Source: Solobacterium sp.
GTDB taxonomy: Bacteria; Bacillota_I; Bacilli_A; Erysipelotrichales; Erysipelotrichaceae
Direction of reading: 5' to 3'
Assembly (NCBI GenBank): GCA_017536845.1
Contig: JAFWCP010000563.1
Span: 1-15,281, forward strand
Length of the DNA stretch: 15,281 bases
Shown: piece by piece, positions 1 through 6,705 of the stretch
Numbering within the stretch: the first letter of the stretch is position 1
Layout: each line of letters starts with the position of its first letter
Notes under the pieces: generated by a model
Database searches by the model: none
What the model saw: only the letters and a program-made list of their open reading frames with translations
Told to the model about the DNA's origin: nothing
Position numbers and translations under genes: made by a program

Positions 1-950
1 ACACGCCCGGCATCCTGGAATACCTGCATGAGTTCAGACGCAATGTCTGTGAAGGTCATGACATTTTCACGGTTGCTGAGGCCAACGGCGTTTCTGCCGA
101 CGAGCTGAAATACTGGGTCGGCAAAGAAGGCGCGTTCGACATGCTGTTTGAATTTTCGCATATCAACCTGGAATTCAAAGGCATTGAAACATGGTGCCGG
201 CCCGATCCCTGGACGATCGCTGACCTAAAACGGGTGCTGCGCCGGTCCCAGGAAGCGACAAAGGACAACGGCTGGTATCCGATCTTCCTGGAAAACCACG
301 ATAAGCCCCGCAGCATCGACCACTTTACGCCGGGAGCCAAAGGGACCGAATCGTCAAAGGCACTGGCTGTCTATCTGCTGACGACCAGAGGAACGCCGTT
401 CCTTTTCCAGGGTGAGGAGCTTGGCTACCGCAACATGAAGCTTGCTGACATAAAGGACTATAACGACATCTCCTCCCATGGCCAGTATGAATTTGCCCTG
501 CAGGAAGGATTCTCAAAGGAAGAGGCGCTTGCCTGTGTGCACCGTTTCTCCCGCGACAATGCCCGGACCCCGATGGAATGGAACGCTATGGCCAATGCCG
601 GCTTTACGACCGGCACGCCCTGGCTGCCGGTGCATCCTGAATATGTGACGGAAAACGCTGCCGCCCAGGCCGAGGATCCGGATTCCGTCTTAAGCTTCTA
701 CCGCCGTCTGGCTGCCGTCAGACAGGCACATCCCGCCCTGCAGACAGGGGACTGGCAGGAACTGATGGCTGACCATGAAAGCATCATGGCGTATGAGCGC
801 AAGGATGAAAACGAAACGATCCGGGTTTACATCAACCTGTCCCCGGAAACATATGCGTTTGCTGAGGAGGAAGGGGAGTTCCTGATCACTTCCGGAAGCC
901 ATGAAGCCAATGTCCTGAAAGGCTATGAAGTGATTGTCAAAAAGGTTTGA
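1..950 (+). CDS. GH13 alpha-glucosidase (oligo-1,6-glucosidase-like), 3' part
   Basis: The gene runs in from the left edge; the reading frame is open from base 3 (codon phase 3) and ends at TGA 948-950, giving 315 visible residues of a family usually about 550. Seen: the GH13 acid/base region TVAEANGV with its Glu codon at 78-80, then the region IV motif ENHDKPR with the transition-state Asp codon at 300-302. After these come GTPFLFQGEELG, RDNARTPMEW and TPWLPVHP, all typical of the GH13_31 alpha-1,6/alpha-1,4 glucosidases. The last 80 or so residues match the small C-terminal beta domain. The nucleophile Asp region lies outside the window. The enzyme should release glucose from short isomalto- or malto-oligosaccharides in the cytoplasm; no signal sequence can be judged. 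Trehalose-6-phosphate hydrolase or another GH13_31 specificity cannot be excluded. The internal ATG at 141 is not the start, because the conserved catalytic segment lies before it. Confidence 0.93.
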   Translation, partial: TPGILEYLHEFRRNVCEGHDIFTVAEANGVSADELKYWVGKEGAFDMLFEFSHINLEFKGIETWCRPDPWTIADLKRVLRRSQEATKDNGWYPIFLENHDKPRSIDHFTPGAKGTESSKALAVYLLTTRGTPFLFQGEELGYRNMKLADIKDYNDISSHGQYEFALQEGFSKEEALACVHRFSRDNARTPMEWNAMANAGFTTGTPWLPVHPEYVTENAAAQAEDPDSVLSFYRRLAAVRQAHPALQTGDWQELMADHESIMAYERKDENETIRVYINLSPETYAFAEEEGEFLITSGSHEANVLKGYEVIVKKV

Positions 951-979
951 AAACAGCCGGTCCGGCACTTGTCAAATTG

Positions 980-1008
980 TTGTATTTTGATGGCAATGCC
1001 TTTATAAT
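980..1008 (+). promoter_or_regulatory. Sigma-A type promoter for typA
   Basis: A -35 hexamer TTGTAT (980-985) and a perfect -10 TATAAT (1003-1008) are separated by 17 bp. The expected transcription start is near 1015, leaving a short leader to the typA ribosome binding site AGAGGA (1025-1030), 7 nt before the ATG. typA can therefore be transcribed independently of the upstream glucosidase. Confidence 0.75.
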
Positions 1009-1037
1009 ACTTCCGTTTCATGAAAGAGGATGAATGA

Positions 1038-2876
1038 ATGGATTATCAGAAGATTATTAACATTGCGGTTATTGCCCATGTCGACGCGGGCAAATCAACA
1101 CTGGTCAACGCCTTTCTGAAGCAGAGCCACGTGTTTAAGGACAATGAGAAGGTCATCGACTGCATCATGGATTCCAACGATCTGGAACGGGAAAGAGGAA
1201 TTACGATTTATTCCAAAAACTGTTCCGTTACCTATAAAGACTACAAGATCAACATCGTCGATACGCCGGGCCATGCCGACTTCAGTTCGGAAGTCGAGCG
1301 CATCATCCGGACGGTCGACACGGTGATCCTGCTGGTGGACTCTTCCGAAGGCCCGATGCCCCAGACGCGGTTCGTCCTGCAGAAGTCGCTGGAATGCGGC
1401 CTCAGGCCGATCCTTGTCATCAACAAGATGGACAAGCAGGATGCCCGGGCCGATGAGGTCATCGACGAGGTCTATGAACTGTTCCTGGAGCTTGACGCCA
1501 CCGACGAGCAGCTGGATTTCCCGATCCTTTACGGCATCGCCCGTGAAGGCATTGTCCGTTACGAAATGGATGATACAAACAACGACATCGCGCCGCTGTT
1601 TGAGACGATCGTCCGCCATTGCGAGCCCTATCCCGATCTGACCGAAGAACCGGTGCAGATGCAGATCAGTGCGCTTGCCTATGATGATTATATCGGCAGA
1701 CTCGGCATCGGCCGCATCTACCGCGGCGTGCTCCGTCCGGCCACGGTCTATGAAGTCTGCAACGCCAACAATGACATCCACCGCAAGGGCAAGACGAACC
1801 AGGTCTTTATTTACAAAGGCCTTTCCCGGATGCCGGCCGAGGAGATCCAGTGCGGCGAAATCTGCATGATCTCCGGCATTCCCGACATTTCCATCGGTGA
1901 TACGCTGTGCCCGGAGGGCATTGCCGAACCGATGCCGTCCATCCGGATTGAAGAGCCGACCCTGTCCATGAACTTCATGGTCAACGATTCGCCTTTCGCC
2001 GGCCAGACCGGCAAGTATGTCACTTCCCGCAACATCCGTGAGCGTCTGAACAAGGAACTGGAAGTCAATGTCGGCTTACGGGTTGAGGAAACCGACAGCA
2101 CCGATACCTTCAAGGTCTCCGGCCGCGGCGAGCTGCACCTCACCATCCTGCTCGAACAGATGCGCAGGGAAGGCTATGAAGTTGCCGTCTCCCGTCCCGA
2201 AGTCATTCTGAAGAAGATTGACGGCATGACCAGTGAACCGGTGGAGGAAGTCGTTATTGATGTTCCCAACGAATACAGCGGTTCGGTCATCAGCGCCCTC
2301 AACATCCGCAAGGGCATGATGCAGGATATGGAAGATGTCGGATCTTATACACGGCTGACATTCACCGTGCCGACCAGAGGGCTGATCGGCTTCCGCACCG
2401 ATTTCATCAACATGACCCATGGCGAAGGCACGATGGTGCAGCGGCTTGCCGGGTATGAACCCTGGAAGGGCGATATCCCGCAGCGTGAAAACGGTGCCTT
2501 GATCTCCACCGAGACAGGCGGTGCCATGACCTATGCGTTATGGAACATCCAGGAAAGAGGCCAGCTGTTCATCGGCGCCCAGACCCCTGTCTATGAAGGC
2601 ATGATCATCGGCCAGTCGTCCAAGAACCGCGACATGACGGTCAACCCGATCAAGAACAAGAAGATGACCGCCGTCCGTTCAACCGGCAACGATGAAGCGA
2701 TGAAGCTGGTGCCGCCGCGTGTGCTGACGCTGGAAGGCGCGATTGAATTCATCAATGACGATGAACTCGTCGAGCTGACGCCGACTGATATCCGTGTCCG
2801 CAAGAAGTATCTGACCGCGATCGACCGCCGCCGCCACGCCCGTGAGCTCGGCAAGCTGGAAGACGAAGAAGACTGA
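1038..2876 (+). CDS. typA: Ribosome-associated translational GTPase TypA/BipA
   Basis: 612 residues, the usual TypA length (about 605-615). GTPase motifs are all present: G1 AHVDAGKST (13-21), G2 RERGITI (51-57), G3 DTPGH (75-79, with the catalytic His79) and G4 NKMDK (129-133). The phrases MDSNDLERERGIT, GPMPQTRFV and LDATDEQLDFPI are TypA signatures that separate it from EF-G, LepA and TetM. The C-terminal half carries VSGRGELHL, RGLIGFR and the TypA-specific LTPTDIRVRKKYL tail. TypA binds the 70S ribosome and assists 50S assembly and growth under stress or cold. One deviation: most TypA proteins have HVDHGK in G1, here HVDAGK, as in EF-G and ribosomal protection proteins. The ATG at 1038 is chosen for AGAGGA 7 nt upstream; nearby ATGs at 1030 and 1034 are out of frame. 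The gene is monocistronic, between its own promoter and terminator. Confidence 0.97.
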   Translation: MDYQKIINIAVIAHVDAGKSTLVNAFLKQSHVFKDNEKVIDCIMDSNDLERERGITIYSKNCSVTYKDYKINIVDTPGHADFSSEVERIIRTVDTVILLVDSSEGPMPQTRFVLQKSLECGLRPILVINKMDKQDARADEVIDEVYELFLELDATDEQLDFPILYGIAREGIVRYEMDDTNNDIAPLFETIVRHCEPYPDLTEEPVQMQISALAYDDYIGRLGIGRIYRGVLRPATVYEVCNANNDIHRKGKTNQVFIYKGLSRMPAEEIQCGEICMISGIPDISIGDTLCPEGIAEPMPSIRIEEPTLSMNFMVNDSPFAGQTGKYVTSRNIRERLNKELEVNVGLRVEETDSTDTFKVSGRGELHLTILLEQMRREGYEVAVSRPEVILKKIDGMTSEPVEEVVIDVPNEYSGSVISALNIRKGMMQDMEDVGSYTRLTFTVPTRGLIGFRTDFINMTHGEGTMVQRLAGYEPWKGDIPQRENGALISTETGGAMTYALWNIQERGQLFIGAQTPVYEGMIIGQSSKNRDMTVNPIKNKKMTAVRSTGNDEAMKLVPPRVLTLEGAIEFINDDELVELTPTDIRVRKKYLTAIDRRRHARELGKLEDEED

Positions 2877-2884
2877 GGAAAACG

Positions 2885-2920
2885 AAAACGCACTGCATGG
2901 AAACAGTGCGTTTTATTGTC
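2885..2920 (+). terminator. Intrinsic terminator after typA, probably bidirectional
   Basis: Perfect 11-bp stem AAAACGCACTG (2885-2895) / CAGTGCGTTTT (2904-2914) with an 8-nt loop, running into TTTTATTG. The A-rich 5' arm gives a T-run on the opposite strand as well. It therefore probably also stops the converging surface-protein transcript that ends at 2946. Confidence 0.9.
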
Positions 2921-2945
2921 GGAAGACGAAGAACGACGGGAATTC

Positions 2946-4541
2946 CTACCTGATCAGGACGCCGGTGGTTTCATCGAAATGATAAATTTCATCACCGATG
3001 GTCCAGTAACCCTTGCACATCTGACCGGTGAGCAGGTCATAGCAGTAAGTGTTGCCGGCCTGTTCCGGATACAGGGCGGCATCAGCACCGAACACCGTAT
3101 ACCAGCCTTTGATCATTTTGCCGTCGGCATCATATCTGACCCACTTGCCTTCCTTGTTTGCGCCTTTGAGGAGGTCGTCCTGGAAGAGGTAGGGCATCCA
3201 GACTTCCTTGCTTTCCGCCTTGGCGCCGTCATAGATGGCGTCCAGCCAGTACCAGCCGTCGGATTCAGGGTCATAGATTTCCCGGCCCCGTTCATAACCG
3301 AAGACCGTATCCGTGATGTTTTTCGGGTCGCCTTTGATGCCTTGTCGGACCCAGTTTTCAAACCAGTACTTCTTGCCCTTGTATTCATTGAAACCGAATT
3401 TGATACCGCCGGCAGGATCGTCATTCTTTTCAACGACAATCGGAACGTAGCCGGACCTTGTATAGCCGCCCTGGGAGAGGAAACTGCAGCAGAGTTCTGT
3501 GGTGCCTTCCTCAACACCGAAGATCCGGATCAAAAGCCCATCATGAACCGCTGCCGCAATGGTGTGGTCTGTGGTATTCACAGATGTGATAAACATGGGG
3601 GATCGTCCGGATTCCAGCGGCTGCATCTGGAAACTGAAGGTCTGGCCGACTTTCACGTGGACTGACATTTCCGGGCCATAATAGGCAGACGGCGGGTTGA
3701 TCGGGCCGAATACTGCCGTAAAGGTGCTGTCTTCGTTGAAAACCTTATGCCGAAGCATTTCAGCTTCAATAAGTTCATCGTCCCCCTGCCAGCCGTAGAG
3801 GATTTCAGATTTGGCATCCAGGCTGAGATTCAGGATGGTCTGGGAAGGATATCCTTTTGGTACTTTGACGACAAAGTCGCAGGGGGTATCCGTCAGAACC
3901 ATTTCGGGGCTTTCGATTTCTGAAATGGTTCCGCTCCTGCTGACGCGGAAAGTCACGTAAACGGCAGGAGCATAAACAGCATACAGGTCCATGGGGTAGT
4001 AAGGCCTGAAATCAAACAGGTTCAGATCTGTATAAACGATTTCCCCGCCCGGATGTGTGGCCCAGCCGGCAAACTCACGGGCCGGGTCATCGATAAACGG
4101 CACACACCTGGTCGAAGTCCTGCCTCTTCCCTGGATATAGGCCAGTGTCTGGAATTCCGGTGACTCACCTGGGGAGTAGACATTGAAGAACCCTTCACCG
4201 GCATGGCAGGTCACAATGACCGTCGGCAGGTAAACGGCATAGAATATCATGTCATGATCCGGGATGAAGTGCTGGATTTCGATTTCATCGTAGTCCACGG
4301 TGCCGTCGTCATCCACCGACCAGCCGGCGAACATGTAATCGCCTTTGAGATAAATGGGCTGCGGAAAGCTGCTGCAGGGGCTGCCGTTTGCCACGTTCAG
4401 GATCATCGTTTCCGGACGGTCGGTTCCTTCGCCGATGATCAGGGTCATGACAAAACAGGGCGGGGGTGCGGCAAAGACCGGCATCGCCGATACAAGCATC
4501 AGGACGGATGACAGAATGATGGTAAATAATCGCTTCAGCAT
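2946..4541 (-). CDS. Secreted InlB-repeat-like surface protein with wall-binding-like C-terminus
   Basis: 531 residues from the ATG at 4541. This start is preferred over an in-frame TTG at 4547 because AAGGAGG (4556-4550) lies 8 nt from the ATG but only 2 nt from the TTG. Residues 1-24 form a Sec signal peptide (KR, hydrophobic core, cleavage near VFA/A). Three units resemble the InlB/Listeria-Bacteroides beta-repeat: FAGW...YAVY (71-104), FAGW...LYAVY (157-190) and LYGW...FTAVF (248-278). Residues about 290-372 look like a Big/Ig-type domain (VKVGQTFSF, then FGVEEGTTEL). The C-terminus (385-531) has YKGKKYWFENWVRQG, EIYDPESDGWYWLD, GKWVRYDADGKMIKGWY and YHFDETTGVL, the aromatic/Gly pattern of choline- or glucan-binding-like repeats in gut Firmicutes surface proteins. 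There is no LPXTG, so attachment is probably non-covalent. Role inferred: cell-surface or adhesion protein; no enzyme motif seen. Confidence 0.85.
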   Translation of the reverse strand: MLKRLFTIILSSVLMLVSAMPVFAAPPPCFVMTLIIGEGTDRPETMILNVANGSPCSSFPQPIYLKGDYMFAGWSVDDDGTVDYDEIEIQHFIPDHDMIFYAVYLPTVIVTCHAGEGFFNVYSPGESPEFQTLAYIQGRGRTSTRCVPFIDDPAREFAGWATHPGGEIVYTDLNLFDFRPYYPMDLYAVYAPAVYVTFRVSRSGTISEIESPEMVLTDTPCDFVVKVPKGYPSQTILNLSLDAKSEILYGWQGDDELIEAEMLRHKVFNEDSTFTAVFGPINPPSAYYGPEMSVHVKVGQTFSFQMQPLESGRSPMFITSVNTTDHTIAAAVHDGLLIRIFGVEEGTTELCCSFLSQGGYTRSGYVPIVVEKNDDPAGGIKFGFNEYKGKKYWFENWVRQGIKGDPKNITDTVFGYERGREIYDPESDGWYWLDAIYDGAKAESKEVWMPYLFQDDLLKGANKEGKWVRYDADGKMIKGWYTVFGADAALYPEQAGNTYCYDLLTGQMCKGYWTIGDEIYHFDETTGVLIR

Positions 4542-4592
4542 AAGCAAAGCCTCCTTTTTCTGTAATTGTAGCTTAGGGATCGTGGCCTGTCC

Positions 4593-4608
4593 CTGCCCGT
4601 ACGGGCAG
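4593..4608. repeat. Perfect 16-bp palindrome CTGCCCGTACGGGCAG
   Basis: The two 8-base halves are exact reverse complements with no spacer. The site lies 52 bp upstream of the surface-protein ATG, in its leader. It is either a protein-binding operator or, in RNA, a hairpin. A TATAAG sequence (4615-4610, minus) sits just upstream and would place the palindrome over a start site, but no good -35 goes with it. Function unknown. Confidence 0.55.
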
Positions 4609-4616
4609 TCTTATAT

Positions 4617-4638
4617 AAAAAAACTTCCGGTCAGGAAG
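4617..4638 (-). terminator. Terminator-like hairpin inside the surface-protein leader
   Basis: On the minus strand, CTTCC (4638-4634), loop TGACC and GGAAG (4628-4624) are followed directly by seven T (4623-4617). The stem is only 5 bp, so termination may be weak. It lies between the candidate promoter (4698-4690) and the coding start (4541), where it could act as an attenuator. Confidence 0.35.
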
Positions 4639-4689
4639 GCGCATGGCGGATATGTACACGAAAACTGCTGAAAAACCCTCAACAAAGCT

Positions 4690-4698
4690 ATTATAACA
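4690..4698 (-). promoter_or_regulatory. Extended -10 promoter for the surface protein
   Basis: The minus strand reads TGTTATAAT, a TGN-extended perfect -10. No convincing -35 hexamer is found 16-18 bp upstream, though extended -10 promoters can do without. The start would be near 4683, giving a leader of about 140 nt that contains the terminator-like hairpin and the palindrome. Confidence 0.5.
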
Positions 4699-4721
4699 AA
4701 AACAAATTGAAAAAGATAGAC

Positions 4722-4749
4722 TTGTAAAGAAAATCTTATTGAGTAGAAT
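4722..4749 (+). promoter_or_regulatory. Plus-strand promoter in the divergent intergenic region
   Basis: TTGTAA (4722-4727), a 16-bp spacer and TAGAAT (4744-4749) match sigma-A spacing, with an expected start near 4756. It points away from the minus-strand promoter at 4698-4690. It would drive the non-coding stretch up to the terminator at 5129-5161 and, on read-through, the hydrolase gene. Confidence 0.5.
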
Positions 4750-4816
4750 ATAAGCATCAAAAGAAAGACAGGTACAGACAATTCGTACACAAGAAGATCT
4801 TTCTTGGGAGGTCATT

Positions 4817-4840
4817 ATGAAAGGACCCGGTATCAGTTAG
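4817..4840 (+). CDS. Seven-codon ORF with strong ribosome binding site (possible leader peptide)
   Basis: ATG at 4817 follows GGGAGG (4806-4811) by 5 nt and encodes only MKGPGIS before TAG at 4838-4840. The ribosome binding site is as good as those of the real genes in this window and sits at the 3' side of a hairpin (4790-4806) that could sequester it. Either a translated leader peptide or uORF, or the stump of a gene that has lost its frame. There is no run of one amino acid that would mark classical attenuation. Confidence 0.3.
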   Translation: MKGPGIS

Positions 4841-5128
4841 GCGCAGATGCCAATAGAAACATCTGCGAAACCTGACAAACCATGTTTGAGTAAGAATATC
4901 TGAGATGGGGCAGTACTGTAGTAGAAACCATGCCTCTGCATGCTTTCCACGATGGCTTTACCATCAAAAGGATCAAGATGTCCGAAGGGAATACGCAGAT
5001 TGCATGTAATTGACGAGATGATCGGCACTTGTGCATTTCATTACGCCAGACGATAATCTGAAGATCAAAATCGCGCGCATTGATCGATATCATCTCAGGA
5101 TTCAGACGGAAGAACATGGATCAAGAAC

Positions 5129-5161
5129 AAAGGGAAGCACAGAGTTGTTTCCCTTTTTCTT
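5129..5161 (+). terminator. Intrinsic terminator just upstream of the hydrolase gene
   Basis: Stem AAAGGGAAGCA (5129-5139) / TGTTTCCCTTT (5146-5156), 11 bp with one G-U pair and a 6-nt loop, followed by a TTTTTCTT tract. It lies only 42 nt before the hydrolase ATG, with no annotated protein gene ending ahead of it, so it ends a non-coding transcript or works as a conditional attenuator. Confidence 0.75.
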
Positions 5162-5203
5162 CGCTTGGGTTATCATTATTATGTATTTTCAGGAGAACGA
5201 TAT

Positions 5204-6079
5204 ATGGGAAATATGATCATAAACATTCTGATGGTGTTTGCGGCATGCATCCTTCTGATTGTGCTGTATTACCGTTTTCACCCTAAGGCATTTGACAAGG
5301 CACTGGCAAAGAATTTCAAGGCGGTGCGCGACGCTATGCGCAAGGAATCCCTGCTGGGGACAAAGGTCCTTGTCCCCCGGGAGAACGATGACCCGGTTGT
5401 GACGTATAAATATGTGCCGAATCAGAACGACCATCTGCCGGTTGTCTTTGTCCTGCATGGCGGTGCCTATGTCGATGGCGTGGCAGACCAGATTGATACA
5501 TTCTGCAGCAGGCTCAAAAGCGAACTGGATGCGGTTATCGTCAATATTGACTACACTTCCATTGATGTGAAACAGATCCCCAATCCTCAGAACGAGACAA
5601 GGGATACGATCCTCTGGTACCTGCGAAACTTTGACAAACACCGGATTGACCTGGCCCGGGCGGTCCTTCTTGGATTCGGCGCCGGCGCCCATTGCGCAAT
5701 TGGAGCGTATGCACTGCTGCAGGATTATCATGTCGACCTTGCCGGGGTCGTTTCGGTATATCCGCTGATTGATGATTCGATGATCAACCTGATCAAGGCA
5801 TCTCTGCATCCAAAGAAATTTGCCCTGCTGGCGGCAAAACAGGATCCCCAGTTTGACCGGATCCCGGTCTATAAGCAGTATCTTGACCAGGCCGGCATCG
5901 TGTATCCTTACCGGGAATATGACTGCCATAACGGCTTTATCGAAAAGAGCTTTCCGGAGTTTACGGAAAAGCGGATGTTTGCCAATGATCCGGCGGTCAA
6001 TGAGGAAGAAGCGGAAATTGCCCAGGCTGCAATCATCCATCTTACCGGCATTCTTCGTGACTTTATGAATCAGTCCTGA
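5204..6079 (+). CDS. Membrane-anchored alpha/beta hydrolase-fold protein lacking the nucleophile Ser
   Basis: 291 residues from the ATG at 5204, chosen over an in-frame TTG at 5165 because AGGAG (5191-5195) lies 8 nt ahead of it. Residues about 4-22 form one hydrophobic segment, probably a signal anchor, followed by YYRFHPKAF. The rest resembles the hormone-sensitive-lipase/carboxylesterase branch: oxyanion motif HGGAYVDG (85-92), acid loop AAKQDP with Asp214, and the His region HNGF (His242). The nucleophile elbow, normally G-x-S-x-G, reads G-F-G-A-G (157-161), so the catalytic Ser is Gly159; the codons (GGA TTC GGC GCC GGC) leave no doubt. Hydrolysis by the usual mechanism is therefore unlikely although Asp and His remain. 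It may be a pseudoenzyme or binding protein. Transcription would come from the promoter at 4722 through the terminator at 5129-5161, or from a weak local -10 (TATTAT, 5177-5182). Confidence 0.85.
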   Translation: MGNMIINILMVFAACILLIVLYYRFHPKAFDKALAKNFKAVRDAMRKESLLGTKVLVPRENDDPVVTYKYVPNQNDHLPVVFVLHGGAYVDGVADQIDTFCSRLKSELDAVIVNIDYTSIDVKQIPNPQNETRDTILWYLRNFDKHRIDLARAVLLGFGAGAHCAIGAYALLQDYHVDLAGVVSVYPLIDDSMINLIKASLHPKKFALLAAKQDPQFDRIPVYKQYLDQAGIVYPYREYDCHNGFIEKSFPEFTEKRMFANDPAVNEEEAEIAQAAIIHLTGILRDFMNQS

Positions 6080-6087
6080 ACGAGTCA

Positions 6088-6096
6088 TGCTATAAT
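6088..6096 (+). promoter_or_regulatory. Extended -10 promoter of the five-gene operon
   Basis: TGCTATAAT, a TGN-extended perfect -10, begins 9 bp after the hydrolase stop codon. No good -35 is visible 17 bp upstream. The expected start is near 6103, with a leader of about 33 nt to the first gene. Confidence 0.65.
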
Positions 6097-6135
6097 TTTT
6101 ACAGTTTAAAAAAGAAATTTTCTGAGAGGTTCATT

Positions 6136-6705
6136 ATGAAATGTGCAGTATATCTGGCGGACGGATTCGAACCGTGTGAAGCGATGATCACGGTGGATAT
6201 CCTTCGCCGCGGCGGCATTGAAACGGATACGGTTGCTTTGGGTGACGACCTGCGGGTTGACAGTTCACAGCGGATTCCGGTCATTGCCGATAAGCTGATG
6301 CGCGATACCGCTTTTGAGGACTACGATATCCTGATCCTGCCCGGCGGCAAAAAGGGGACGGAAAACCTTGGCAGATGCGAGGCGCTCAAGGCTGAACTGC
6401 TGAAGCGGAATGAAGAGGGCAGGCTGATTGCCGCGATCTGTGCGGCGCCTTCGATTCTGGGAAAGCTCGGCATCCTCAAGGGCAGGAACTATACATGCCA
6501 TCCGGATTTTGCCTTTGACTACGGCGGCAGCTATCAGATGGAACTGGCGGTTGACGATGGCAATCTGATCACCGGCCGGGGCATGGGGGCCACGGTGGAA
6601 TTCGCCCTGGCGATCCTGGCAAGGCTGGTGGATGCGGACAAGATGAAGGCTGTCAAATACGGCATGCAGTATGAACACAGCTTTCGGGATGACGTACGAA
6701 TATGA
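6136..6705 (+). CDS. DJ-1/PfpI family protein (YajL/ThiJ-like)
   Basis: 189 residues, the normal DJ-1 single-domain length. Motifs line up with human DJ-1: LADGFEPCEA places Glu15 at the conserved active-site Glu18, AAICAAPS places Cys102 at the reactive Cys106, and TCHPDF places a His at position 126 of DJ-1. LPGGKKGTENL and RGMGATVEFALAI are further family signatures. Members are proposed to act in protection from oxidative or carbonyl stress (deglycase/glyoxalase or chaperone activity, still debated); ThiJ as a thiamine gene is an old misnomer. The protein is cytoplasmic, with no signal sequence. AGAGG (6125-6129) lies 6 nt before the ATG. It is the first gene of an operon and overlaps the next gene by 4 bp (ATGA), which suggests coupled translation. 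Confidence 0.92.
   Translation: MKCAVYLADGFEPCEAMITVDILRRGGIETDTVALGDDLRVDSSQRIPVIADKLMRDTAFEDYDILILPGGKKGTENLGRCEALKAELLKRNEEGRLIAAICAAPSILGKLGILKGRNYTCHPDFAFDYGGSYQMELAVDDGNLITGRGMGATVEFALAILARLVDADKMKAVKYGMQYEHSFRDDVRI

Larger units (their letters stand above)
4756..5161 (+). other. Candidate structured non-coding transcript or long leader (no convincing protein gene)
   Basis: About 405 nt between a candidate promoter and a strong terminator. All three plus frames are broken by stops. Structure seen: AAGAAAGA (4761-4768) can pair with TCTTTCTT (4798-4805), while CAAGAA (4790-4795) can instead pair with TTCTTG (4801-4806), and these two pairings exclude each other. Further on are an 8-bp perfect hairpin CGCAGATG/CATCTGCG (4842-4849/4860-4867), CATGC-ctct-GCATG (4929-4942), and a long-range 8-bp match GAGATGAT (5015-5022) / ATCATCTC (5089-5096). 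I cannot assign it to a known RNA class: the T-box GGTGG core, tmRNA 3' end and RNase P signatures are absent. It could be a leader controlling the hydrolase, an independent small RNA, or degenerate sequence. Two minus-strand reading frames (5117-5028 and 5025-4837) would need a frameshift to join and are not convincing. Confidence 0.3.

Noticed and set aside
951..979. GCCGG-t-CCGGC inverted repeat after the glucosidase stop as a terminator
   Set aside because: The loop is a single base and no T-run follows on the plus strand.
2916..3665. 249-codon plus-strand ORF after the typA terminator
   Set aside because: Antisense to the surface protein, which has a signal peptide, repeats and a strong ribosome binding site; the plus frame has none.
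4833..5117. Minus-strand ORF of 94 codons and a second minus-strand frame (5025-4837) that could join it by a frameshift into one degraded gene
   Set aside because: Neither frame has a ribosome binding site or a recognisable motif, and joining them needs an assumed indel. Kept only as an alternative explanation of the intergenic region.
4756..5161. T-box, tmRNA or RNase P RNA in the gene-free region
   Set aside because: The conserved T-box core (GGTGG), the tmRNA tag and CCA end, and the RNase P conserved blocks are not found; size alone is not evidence.
5031..5216. Plus-strand ORF running from the leader into the hydrolase start region
   Set aside because: No ribosome binding site, crosses the intrinsic terminator at 5129-5161 and overlaps the well-supported hydrolase start out of frame; composition is not protein-like.
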